This document shows positions 57,834 through 64,000 of a stretch of 64,000 bases of DNA, piece by piece. Position 1 is the first letter of the stretch, and each line of letters opens with the position of its first letter. The notes beneath the pieces are model-generated. The model had not been told where the DNA came from and searched no databases. It saw only the letters and a program-made list of their open reading frames with translations. Origin of the DNA: Clostridium pasteurianum DSM 525 = ATCC 6013 (GTDB lineage: Bacteria; Bacillota; Clostridia; Clostridiales; Clostridiaceae); assembly GCF_000807255.1 (NCBI RefSeq), contig NZ_CP009268.1, positions 1,394,384 through 1,458,383 on the forward strand. The letters are read 5' to 3'. The position numbers and the translations under genes were made by a program.

Positions 57834-57968
57834 AACTACAAATGCATGGTTTACTTGGCGTCGAACTCCCACTTGAAGAAAAGCAGAGAACCAAAATCTT
57901 TTTTTGATTTTGTGTGAGGGCTGTACAGAGTGCGTGGGAGACTTACGCCAAGTTAGTCAGGTGAAAAT
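57780..57968 (+). repeat. Dispersed structured repeat, copy F (full-length)
   Basis: Left end, first hairpin, ACTTGGCGT..CTCCCAC and the matching GTGGGAG..ACGCCAAGT arms, and right end AGTCAGGTGAAAA are all present. The internal module is shorter than in D: GAAGAAAAGCAGAGAACC, hairpin AAAATC/GATTTTG, CTGTACAGAGTGC. The first 54 bases encode the RdgB tail. Confidence 0.92.
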
Positions 57969-58003
57969 ATAAATTAAAAAATCAGTTATAAAAGGAGTTC
58001 TTT

Positions 58004-58471
58004 ATGTTAATAGGAGTATTAAGCGATACACATAGAATAAATGGATATATAAAAGAGGCCTGTAAGTATACAAAAGATTGTGATATTATAATGCATTTAG
58101 GAGATAATGTAGAGGATGTAGGGGAAATAAAACAGTATTACAAAGGCAAAATAATAAATGTAAGCGGTAATTGTGACTATACTGATGTACCTAGTGAAAA
58201 AATTGAAATAATAGAAGGGAAAAAGTTTTTTTTGACACATGGACATAGGTATAATGTAAAAAGCAGTTTAATGAATCTTAAATATAAGGCCTTGGAAACA
58301 GGAGCAGATATCGTCTTATTCGGGCATACTCATATAGCTATATCTGCTGAAGAGGATGGTATATTGTTTATTAATCCTGGAAGTGTTTCCATGCCGAGAA
58401 ATGGCAAGAATAGCATAGCATTTATAGAGATTGTTGATGGAAATATAAAGTATAATATAAAAAACTTATAA
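58004..58471 (+). CDS. YfcE/MJ0936-type metallophosphoesterase
   Basis: A 155-residue calcineurin-like phosphodiesterase. Metal ligands are visible in LSDTH (Asp8, His10), HLGDN, SGNCDY, THGH and FGHTH. It probably hydrolyses phosphodiesters such as 2',3'- or other small substrates; the physiological one is unknown. AAAGGAG precedes ATG 58004. It often follows rdgB in Firmicutes, as here with repeat F between. Confidence 0.92.
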   Translation: MLIGVLSDTHRINGYIKEACKYTKDCDIIMHLGDNVEDVGEIKQYYKGKIINVSGNCDYTDVPSEKIEIIEGKKFFLTHGHRYNVKSSLMNLKYKALETGADIVLFGHTHIAISAEEDGILFINPGSVSMPRNGKNSIAFIEIVDGNIKYNIKNL

Positions 58472-58489
58472 AAAAAAATGAAAAAACTC

Positions 58490-58518
58490 TTGACGAATAC
58501 TTCATCTTAGTGTAGAAT
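58490..58518 (+). promoter_or_regulatory. Sigma-A promoter of the tRNA array
   Basis: TTGACG (58490-58495) and TAGAAT (58513-58518) with a 17-bp spacer, about 50 bp before the first tRNA. Confidence 0.85.
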
Positions 58519-58525
58519 AATTTTT

Positions 58526-58540
58526 GTCGTCAAGCGGTGA
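58526..58540 (+). other. tRNA-Gln fragment upstream of the array
   Basis: TGTCGTCAAGCGGT is identical to bases 6-19 of the two tRNA-Gln genes in the array (from 58990 and 59697). It sits between the promoter and the first tRNA, suggesting a deleted tRNA-Gln at the former array start. Confidence 0.6.
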
Positions 58541-58572
58541 CATGATAAATTTACTAAAATACATTAGCTTAT

Positions 58573-58648
58573 CGGGGTGTGGCGCAGATGGGAGCGCGCG
58601 TGGTTTGGGACCATGAGGTCGCAGGTTCAATCCCTGTCACCCCGACCA
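58573..58648 (+). tRNA. tRNA-Pro(TGG)
   Basis: Cloverleaf with acceptor CGGGGTG/CACCCCG, anticodon TGG, encoded CCA. First gene of the array; an identical copy is at 60246. Confidence 0.96.
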
Positions 58649-58652
58649 CCAA

Positions 58653-58726
58653 GCGGGTGTAACTCAATGGTAGAGTGCCAGCCTTCCAAGCTGGTTACGA
58701 GGGTTCGATTCCCTTCACCCGCTCCA
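58653..58726 (+). tRNA. tRNA-Gly(TCC)
   Basis: Acceptor GCGGGTG, anticodon TCC in CTTCCAA, encoded CCA. Identical copies at 59449 and 60326. Confidence 0.96.
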
Positions 58727-58732
58727 AAAGAT

Positions 58733-58809
<77 letters not shown>

Positions 58810-58822
58810 TTAAAAAGAAAAT

Positions 58823-58898
58823 GCGCTTTTAGCTCAGTTGGTAGAGCACCTGACTCTTAATCAGGGTGCCCAGGGTTCGAGTCCCTGAAGGCGCACCA
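58823..58898 (+). tRNA. tRNA-Lys(CTT)
   Basis: Acceptor GCGCTTT/AAGGCGC, anticodon CTT, CCA encoded. The second copy at 60154 differs in the acceptor stem (GCGTTTT). Confidence 0.96.
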
Positions 58899-58901
58899 TA
58901 T

Positions 58902-58978
58902 GGTGAATATAGTTCAGTTGGTAGAGCGCCAGTTTGTGGTACTGGTTGTCAAGGGTTCGAGTCCCTTTATTCACCCCA
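58902..58978 (+). tRNA. tRNA-His(GTG)
   Basis: Acceptor GTGAATA/TATTCAC with extra 5' G (G-1 opposite C73), anticodon GTG, CCA encoded. Identical copy at 59609. Confidence 0.96.
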
Positions 58979-58984
58979 TAATCT

Positions 58985-59059
58985 TGGGATGTCGTCAAGC
59001 GGTAAGACACAGCACTTTGACTGCTGCATTCGTAGGTTCGAATCCTGCCATCCCAGCCA
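58985..59059 (+). tRNA. tRNA-Gln(TTG)
   Basis: Acceptor TGGGATG/CATCCCA, anticodon TTG, CCA encoded. Identical copy at 59692. Confidence 0.96.
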
Positions 59060-59073
59060 ATTTAATTAAATAT

Positions 59074-59149
59074 GGTTTACTAGCTCAGTTGGTAGAGCAC
59101 ATGACTTTTAATCATGTTGTCCGGGGTTCGATTCCCCGGTAAGCCACCA
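59074..59149 (+). tRNA. tRNA-Lys(TTT)
   Basis: Acceptor GGTTTAC/GTAAGCC, anticodon TTT, CCA encoded. Identical copy at 59781. Confidence 0.96.
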
Positions 59150-59154
59150 ATGAT

Positions 59155-59238
59155 GCAGGTGTGGCGGAATTGGCAGACGCACTAGACTTAGGATCTAGCG
59201 CCTACGGCATGGGGGTTCGACTCCCTTCACCTGCACCA
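59155..59238 (+). tRNA. tRNA-Leu(TAG)
   Basis: 84 bases with a long variable arm, acceptor GCAGGTG, anticodon TAG, CCA encoded. Identical copy at 59862. Confidence 0.96.
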
Positions 59239-59367
59239 ATTTTAGTTGGTATATATTAATAATTATATTATGAAGAAGTTTATTTATTACACAATAATTT
59301 AAATTATTAAGTATTTAGTTAGAAAATTATTTGGATTTATGATTTAAGTAATCTTATTAGTTTGTAA

Positions 59368-59442
59368 GCGGGAGTGGCTCAGTGGTAGAGCGTCACCTTG
59401 CCAAGGTGAACGTCGCGAGTTCGAATCTCGTCTTCCGCTCCA
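59368..59442 (+). tRNA. tRNA-Gly(GCC)
   Basis: Acceptor GCGGGAG, anticodon GCC, CCA encoded. Preceded by a 130-bp AT-rich gap in which no further gene is seen. Identical copy at 60011. Confidence 0.96.
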
Positions 59443-59448
59443 ATATAT

Positions 59449-59522
59449 GCGGGTGTAACTCAATGGTAGAGTGCCAGCCTTCCAAGCTGGTTACGAGGGT
59501 TCGATTCCCTTCACCCGCTCCA
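59449..59522 (+). tRNA. tRNA-Gly(TCC), second copy
   Basis: Same sequence as 58653-58726. Starts the duplicated block (to about 59960). Confidence 0.96.
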
Positions 59523-59528
59523 AAAGAT

Positions 59529-59605
<77 letters not shown>

Positions 59606-59608
59606 TAT

Positions 59609-59685
59609 GGTGAATATAGTTCAGTTGGTAGAGCGCCAGTTTGTGGTACTGGTTGTCAAGGGTTCGAGTCCCTTTATTCACCCCA
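59609..59685 (+). tRNA. tRNA-His(GTG), second copy
   Basis: Same sequence as 58902-58978, including G-1. Confidence 0.96.
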
Positions 59686-59691
59686 TAATCT

Positions 59692-59766
59692 TGGGATGTC
59701 GTCAAGCGGTAAGACACAGCACTTTGACTGCTGCATTCGTAGGTTCGAATCCTGCCATCCCAGCCA
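59692..59766 (+). tRNA. tRNA-Gln(TTG), second copy
   Basis: Same sequence and flanks as 58985-59059. Confidence 0.96.
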
Positions 59767-59780
59767 ATTTAATTAAATAT

Positions 59781-59856
59781 GGTTTACTAGCTCAGTTGGT
59801 AGAGCACATGACTTTTAATCATGTTGTCCGGGGTTCGATTCCCCGGTAAGCCACCA
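59781..59856 (+). tRNA. tRNA-Lys(TTT), second copy
   Basis: Same sequence and flanks as 59074-59149. Confidence 0.96.
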
Positions 59857-59861
59857 ATGAT

Positions 59862-59945
59862 GCAGGTGTGGCGGAATTGGCAGACGCACTAGACTTAGGA
59901 TCTAGCGCCTACGGCATGGGGGTTCGACTCCCTTCACCTGCACCA
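59862..59945 (+). tRNA. tRNA-Leu(TAG), second copy
   Basis: Same sequence as 59155-59238; the identity continues about 18 bases beyond the CCA. Confidence 0.96.
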
Positions 59946-60010
59946 ATTTTAGTTGGTATACATTGTTAATAACTATGATTGATTTTAGATTCTAGTGAAG
60001 TTTATCATAA

Positions 60011-60085
60011 GCGGGAGTGGCTCAGTGGTAGAGCGTCACCTTGCCAAGGTGAACGTCGCGAGTTCGAATCTCGTCTTCCGCTCCA
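60011..60085 (+). tRNA. tRNA-Gly(GCC), second copy
   Basis: Same sequence as 59368-59442. Confidence 0.96.
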
Positions 60086-60153
60086 TAATTAAGTTTTTGT
60101 ATGAAGTTTGGACATGAATTAATCATATTGAATTTTTGCTTGATAAATAAAAT

Positions 60154-60229
60154 GCGTTTTTAGCTCAGTTGGTAGAGCACCTGACTCTTAATCAGGGTGC
60201 CCAGGGTTCGAGTCCCTGAAGACGCACCA
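60154..60229 (+). tRNA. tRNA-Lys(CTT), second copy
   Basis: Acceptor GCGTTTT/AAGACGC, differing from the first copy in paired and wobble positions, anticodon CTT, CCA encoded. Confidence 0.96.
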
Positions 60230-60245
60230 ATTTAATTTTAAATAT

Positions 60246-60321
60246 CGGGGTGTGGCGCAGATGGGAGCGCGCGTGGTTTGGGACCATGAGGTCGCAGGTT
60301 CAATCCCTGTCACCCCGACCA
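60246..60321 (+). tRNA. tRNA-Pro(TGG), second copy
   Basis: Same sequence as 58573-58648, followed by the same 4-bp spacer and tRNA-Gly(TCC). Confidence 0.96.
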
Positions 60322-60325
60322 CCAA

Positions 60326-60399
60326 GCGGGTGTAACTCAATGGTAGAGTGCCAGCCTTCCAAGCTGGTTACGAGGGTTCGATTCCCTTCACCCGCTCCA
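60326..60399 (+). tRNA. tRNA-Gly(TCC), third copy
   Basis: Same sequence as 58653-58726. Confidence 0.96.
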
Positions 60400-60473
60400 A
60401 ATAAAACTATTTGATTAAAAAAGCTCTTACTTTAAACTCTTGTTTTTAAGTTTGAGTTTTATTTTTATTTTAT

Positions 60474-60550
60474 GCACCCATAGCTCAGTTGGATAGAGTT
60501 GCAGACTTCGAATCTGAAGGTCGAGGGTTCGACTCCCCCTGGGTGCACCA
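60474..60550 (+). tRNA. tRNA-Arg(TCG)
   Basis: Acceptor GCACCCA/TGGGTGC, anticodon TCG in CTTCGAA, CCA encoded. Last gene of the array and present once here. Confidence 0.94.
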
Positions 60551-60552
60551 CT

Positions 60553-60592
60553 AAAGCCTTACAAATACTAAGTTTGTGAGGCTTTTAATTTT
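60553..60592 (+). terminator. Terminator of the tRNA array
   Basis: Stem AAAGCCTTACAAA / TTTGTGAGGCTTT with a short loop followed by TAATTTTG. Confidence 0.85.
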
Positions 60593-60693
60593 GCCACCAT
60601 GTAATCATATAAATCATTTAATATTTCAAAATACTCATTAGTACTGAATATTCTTTCTCTCTAAGTGTGATATTATAAATATTTGTTTAGTAA

Positions 60694-61272
60694 CTACAAA
60701 TTCAAGCTATTAAAATCAATTTCTAAATTATCATATATGTTTACTTTTATTTTATCTTTGAATGTATAGCTGTCAGGAGCTGCATATTTATTGTTTTCAT
60801 CAAGAGTGTAAGCAAATATAGTTTCCTTCATAGGGTTTATTATCCAGTATTCACGTACTTTAAATTCCTCATACAGGCTCAATTTCCTTACATAATCATT
60901 AGATGGGTTGAATGGTGACACCACTTCTATAATCATGTCAGGAGAACCAGTACAGCCCTTATCTGTTAGCTTGTTTTTATCACATATCACTGATATATCA
61001 GGCTGAACAATATTTTTGCTATTAGACAATTCTTCATCATCATTTTTTAATATTACATCAAAGGGAGCAGGATATACCTCACAATCTCCTTTATTAGTTT
61101 TGATATAATTTCCTATTTCAATTAATAATTGTGATATGATTTTCTGGTGGATTCTTGATGGAGCAGCAGCCATATTGTATATGTGGCCGTCTATAATTTC
61201 TATTCTTTCACCTTCAGGGTATTTCATATAGTCCGTGTAAGTATAGGTTTTATTTTTTGCGGCATTATCCAT
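60694..61272 (-). CDS. Uma2-family (DUF820) putative restriction-like endonuclease
   Basis: A 192-residue member of the Uma2 family with PD-(D/E)xK nuclease fold. Features are YTDYMKYPEGERIEIIDGHI, VQPDISVICDKNKL, PDMIIEVVSP and the lysine in VRKLSLYEEFKVREYWIINP. Members are abundant in cyanobacteria and scattered in clostridia; function is uncertain and some are mobile-element linked. AAAGGAG precedes ATG 61272. It lies just after the tRNA array on the opposite strand. Confidence 0.9.
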   Translation of the reverse strand: MDNAAKNKTYTYTDYMKYPEGERIEIIDGHIYNMAAAPSRIHQKIISQLLIEIGNYIKTNKGDCEVYPAPFDVILKNDDEELSNSKNIVQPDISVICDKNKLTDKGCTGSPDMIIEVVSPFNPSNDYVRKLSLYEEFKVREYWIINPMKETIFAYTLDENNKYAAPDSYTFKDKIKVNIYDNLEIDFNSLNL

Positions 61273-61440
61273 AGTGGTTAGCTCCTTTCTTATTTTTTTT
61301 ATATTTTACCCAATGTTCAAATTAAACTTCCATATATTAATATTATCTCTTATTCTTTCTCTATGCAAGAATAAGAGAATAATGGGTCAGCAACTATTAA
61401 ACATGCTAAAGTTTTAGAAATAGTATCAATTGTAAGTTTA

Positions 61441-61690
61441 AAATAAAGTTTAATCGTTTGGAACAAAGATTGATCATTTGTAATAAAGTTTAATCAGAAT
61501 TAAGGATTAAACTCCTTGTAAATGGCTTAACTTCGTAATAAATATGAGTTTTGCTCAAACTTTATTACAAAAACTTGTCATAAATTGCTTATTAAAATGA
61601 TACTTTTGATTAAACTTTGTTTCAAAAATTAATTTTCAAATTAACGGTTTTAAGCTATTTCTAAAGTATATTTTGATCAAACTTTTTTAC
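61441..61690. promoter_or_regulatory. Cluster of repeated GTAAyAAAGTTTRATC sites
   Basis: Six related 14-16-bp sites: plus orientation at 61441, 61462 and 61481; minus orientation at 61553, 61608 and 61675 (read as GATTAAACTTTGTTTC and similar). A seventh partial, GGATTAAACTCC, is at 61504. The first three point one way and the last three the other, enclosing about 60 bp. They fill the gap upstream of the small gene at 61823. They could be an operator array or a replication-like iteron set; no protein is known to bind them. Confidence 0.6.
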
Positions 61691-61822
61691 AAACCCACAT
61701 CAATTAAAATGCTTGTTCAAATATAAGATAATGTAAAATATTGTTGTAGAAATTTGATGAACAAAAATTAAAGGATATTACTTTTATTTATGGTAAAATT
61801 ATGTAGAAAGGAGATGGCTTAC

Positions 61823-62104
61823 ATGATTAACAAACAAGATATAAAAATAGCTATAATAGCAAGTGGAAGCAAAATTAGCAAAGAAGATTTAATTAAAAAA
61901 GTAAATAGTTTGGATGAGAATACTAAGCATATGATTTACTTAAAATTAAAGGATATGCTAACAGAAAAAATATATAAATTGATTAATGAATTGTCATTGA
62001 TACCTAAAGAAGTTAGTAGAATTGCTAGTAATCTTAAAATAGATTCTGCAGTTATATATTATGTTTATATGGAAAAATTAAATAATAATAAAAGCCATAA
62101 ATAA
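61823..62104 (+). CDS. Small helical protein of unknown function, HTH-like
   Basis: About 93 residues, basic and helical. The segment LSLIPKEVSRIASNLKIDSAVIYYVYM resembles a helix-turn-helix, so DNA binding is possible (inference, shown here as the parts LIPKEVSRIASNLKI and DSAVIYYVYM). I choose ATG 61823, with AAAGGAG 9 bases upstream. The longer frame from 61790 lacks a ribosome site. The gene lies directly behind a cluster of six repeated sites, which suggests autoregulation. It is followed by a terminator. Confidence 0.7.
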   Translation: MINKQDIKIAIIASGSKISKEDLIKKVNSLDENTKHMIYLKLKDMLTEKIYKLINELSLIPKEVSRIASNLKIDSAVIYYVYMEKLNNNKSHK

Positions 62105-62156
62105 AAAAGAACCCTTAACAGAGATTATTTTAAAAGGTATGTGTTATATCTGTAAA

Positions 62157-62188
62157 AAAAGTATGTATAAATTAATACATACTTTCTT
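62157..62188 (+). terminator. Terminator after the small regulator-like gene
   Basis: Stem AAAGTATGTAT / ATACATACTTT with an 6-base loop followed by CTTG. Confidence 0.75.
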
Positions 62189-62390
62189 GAAGAGTTTATT
62201 AATTGCAAAATACAATACTATTATAGTGTAAATGATTTCTTGATTCAATACTACTCTATAAATTTAAAAATATATTGGATAATATAAATTAGATTAAATA
62301 ATATTTACAATAATTAAGATGTTATTTAACAATCATATGTTAATATGATTGTGTTAGAATAAACTTCCCTTCTTATTAGTAAACTTATTT

Positions 62391-62418
62391 TTTACGCCAG
62401 TTAAATACTGGTGTTTTT
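62391..62418 (+). terminator. Terminator-like hairpin
   Basis: ACGCCAGT / ATACTGGTGT with a TAA loop followed by TTTTTTG, in the otherwise featureless AT-rich gap 62190-62536. No gene precedes it on this strand within 280 bp, so it may end a short untranslated RNA or be a leader attenuator of the next gene. Confidence 0.55.
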
Positions 62419-62536
62419 TGTTGAATAATACTAATAAGATAAGTGGAATTTAATAAAAAATATCTCCTTCAATACTAATTTTAATAAAAAAAGAATAAAA
62501 ATAAATTAGAGTAGTTTTAGTATTTAAGGAGAGTCT

Positions 62537-62962
62537 ATGATAAAAAATAAATTTTATAGGTACAGATTTAATAATAGGTATAGATTAGCTCGCAGGAGTA
62601 AAATTCCTAATTTTAGGATATCTAAATTTAAACTTATAATATTAGGAATTTGCATAATTATCATGTTAAATACAATTCTATTTTTTCCTCACTTTTTTAG
62701 AAGTACTTATATAGTAACTATTGCCAATAAACAGATAAAAACAGTTGATGATAAAAAGATATATTTAATTTATACTCAAATGGAAAATGGAGATACCAGG
62801 GTATTTAAAAATACTAACAGTTTATTGGAATTTAAATTTGACTCTGAAGATATATATGGGGGACTCAGAATTAATAGAACCTATGAGATTAAGGCTTATG
62901 GGTTTAGAATACCTTTAACGGAAAAATATGAAAATATTGTAAAAATAAAAGGCGTAAAATAA
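62537..62962 (+). CDS. DUF1523-like membrane-anchored protein
   Basis: A 141-residue protein with a very basic N terminus rich in Arg and Tyr (1-30), one membrane helix (about 35-53), and an outer domain with VTIANKQIKTVDDKKIYLIY, FKNTNSLLEFKFDSEDIYG and a repeated turn to GFRIPLTEKYENI. This matches DUF1523-type proteins, sometimes encoded by phages. Function unknown. AAGGAGAG precedes ATG 62537. Confidence 0.75.
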   Translation: MIKNKFYRYRFNNRYRLARRSKIPNFRISKFKLIILGICIIIMLNTILFFPHFFRSTYIVTIANKQIKTVDDKKIYLIYTQMENGDTRVFKNTNSLLEFKFDSEDIYGGLRINRTYEIKAYGFRIPLTEKYENIVKIKGVK

Positions 62963-63149
62963 AATTTTACACTCTTTATTTTCTGCATTTCATTAAAGGA
63001 TTAATACTATCAACAAAACTTGAAATGATCGCAATAATTATCTAACTCCAAAGTGAAAAAATTATTATAGTTACTTGCTATCCTATAAAAGAATAAATAA
63101 AGTAAAAACTGCAAATATTTAAGGTATTAAAGTAAATAGGGGTGATTAT

Positions 63150-63998
63150 ATGCTTTTAGAAGTACCTAAAATTAAAAAAATCCAATTTGATGGAGGAAGT
63201 GCAAAGATTAAGCTAGATGAATTTAATCAAAAGATTAAAATTGTAAACTTTGAAGGTGATGTTAAAAGATTATTAAAGGAATTAATGATACTTTCAGATG
63301 AGAATAAAGTAGGAAAAATATTTTACGTTGCACCTAAAGAAAGAATTAAGGAGTTCAAAGATGAAGGATTTATAATGGAAGCAAAAGTTTACAATTTTTT
63401 AAAGGGTAAACCAGGATATTTTTTATCTAAATTCGTTACAGATAAGAGAAAAATGAGTATAGTTATTCCAGAAGAAGAAGAAGTTTTAATAATATCAAGG
63501 GAATATTCAGATGAAAATTATAAATATGATAAATACAACAAATATTTAATAAGAAATGCAGGTAAAGAAGATGCAGAGCAGTTGGCTAAACTTTATGATA
63601 GTGTATTTGAAACTTATCCATCACCTATGAATAATTCTGATTATATTAAATTTGTAATGGATAATGATGTTTTTTTTAAAGTAGCAATTTATGAAAATAG
63701 GATTGTAAGTGCTGCATCGGCAGATATGGATCCCATTAATTTAAATGTTGAAATGACTGATTGTGCCACGGATAAGTTACATAGAGGTAAAGGATTAGTG
63801 GGAAGATTAATTTTTGAACTGGAAAAAGAATTAAAGCATAAAGAATATAAAGTACTCTATAGTATGGCAAGATCTATTTCTACAGGTATGAATATTGTTT
63901 TTTCTAAACATGATTATGAGTATAGCGGGAGGCTTGTAAACCATTGTCATATATGCGGCAGCTTTGAGGATATGAATATTTGGGTAAAAGTATTATGA
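63150..63998 (+). CDS. ablB: Putative beta-lysine N-acetyltransferase
   Basis: A GNAT-family acetyltransferase of 282 residues, matching AblB, which acetylates L-beta-lysine to the osmolyte N-epsilon-acetyl-beta-lysine. The N-terminal part carries GKIFYVAPKERIKEFKDEGF and EAKVYNFLKGKPGYFLSKF; the GNAT core (about 130-270) includes RNAGKEDAEQLAKLYDSVFETYPSP, HRGKGLVGRLIFELEKE and SMARSISTGMNIVFSKHDY (quoted in parts). The partner lysine 2,3-aminomutase gene (ablA) is not in the window but may follow at the right edge. GGGGTGAT precedes ATG 63150. The stop TGA is at 63996-63998. Confidence 0.88.
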   Translation: MLLEVPKIKKIQFDGGSAKIKLDEFNQKIKIVNFEGDVKRLLKELMILSDENKVGKIFYVAPKERIKEFKDEGFIMEAKVYNFLKGKPGYFLSKFVTDKRKMSIVIPEEEEVLIISREYSDENYKYDKYNKYLIRNAGKEDAEQLAKLYDSVFETYPSPMNNSDYIKFVMDNDVFFKVAIYENRIVSAASADMDPINLNVEMTDCATDKLHRGKGLVGRLIFELEKELKHKEYKVLYSMARSISTGMNIVFSKHDYEYSGRLVNHCHICGSFEDMNIWVKVL

Positions 63999-64000
63999 TT

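Noticed and set aside
60694-61272. tRNA-borne integrative element next to the array
   Set aside because: No integrase and no repeated tRNA 3' end downstream of the Uma2 gene was found within the window.

Overview
The window is a low-GC chromosomal segment of a cluster I Clostridium. Evidence for this is the very AT-rich DNA, the spore-cortex hydrolase SleB, the two-subunit iron-sulfur serine dehydratase, gatCAB, an agr-type peptide quorum-sensing locus, GAGG-type ribosome sites with many TTG starts, and a gene at the right edge typical of ablB. No prophage, plasmid replication gene or CRISPR array was seen. Species cannot be fixed from the sequence alone.

Layout. 1-6447: an agr locus. An ABC transporter with several membrane proteins leads directly into agrB and an unlisted 55-codon agrD (3342-3509). 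A decayed IS66 transposase follows, then an AgrC-like kinase and an AgrA-like LytTR regulator. 6452-11864: conserved clostridial genes of little-known function (membrane protein, J-domain protein, DUF5685, CYTH, DUF6106, NdpA-like). 11946-15295: patB-like C-S lyase, fba, and a DUF421/DUF4363 pair. 15300-16960: an IS607-type element with an intact tnpB and a deleted tnpA. 17315-25632: sdaAB/sdaAA, pssA, a VTT-domain membrane protein, a CBS protein, a long rod-like RNA (6S-like), a lipid kinase, and an OmpR/HAMP-kinase pair. 25721-36241: an Fe-S membrane protein with tandem FMN domains, a YgiQ radical-SAM protein, sleB, a cysteine T-box with cysE, a structured leader with queG, plsC, nth and small genes. 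36403-42944: pullulanase, a triple-tyrosine-repeat protein, a lytic transglycosylase, an RluB-type pseudouridine synthase and YerC. 43200-51718: pcrA, ligA and gatCAB. 51993-58471: an oligopeptide-binding lipoprotein, an unknown 523-aa protein, an AIR-synthase-like protein, rph, rdgB and a phosphodiesterase. 58573-60550: twenty tRNA genes with an internal duplication. 60694-63998: Uma2 nuclease, a small regulator-like gene behind a cluster of repeated sites, a DUF1523-like protein and ablB.

The most unusual feature is a structured, interspersed repeat (six clear copies, one solo end, one divergent relative). It lies at 3' ends of genes in one orientation. In three unrelated genes (agrA, the pseudouridine synthase, rdgB) it is read through in the same frame, so three proteins end in nearly the same 17-residue tail [17 protein letters not shown] and use a stop codon inside the repeat. 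The repeat's hairpins, variable internal module and direct-repeat ends suggest a mobile or once-mobile structured RNA/DNA element. Other points of interest are the agrBD-linked ABC transporter, the TnpB with its omega-RNA region abutting DUF421, and the leader of queG.
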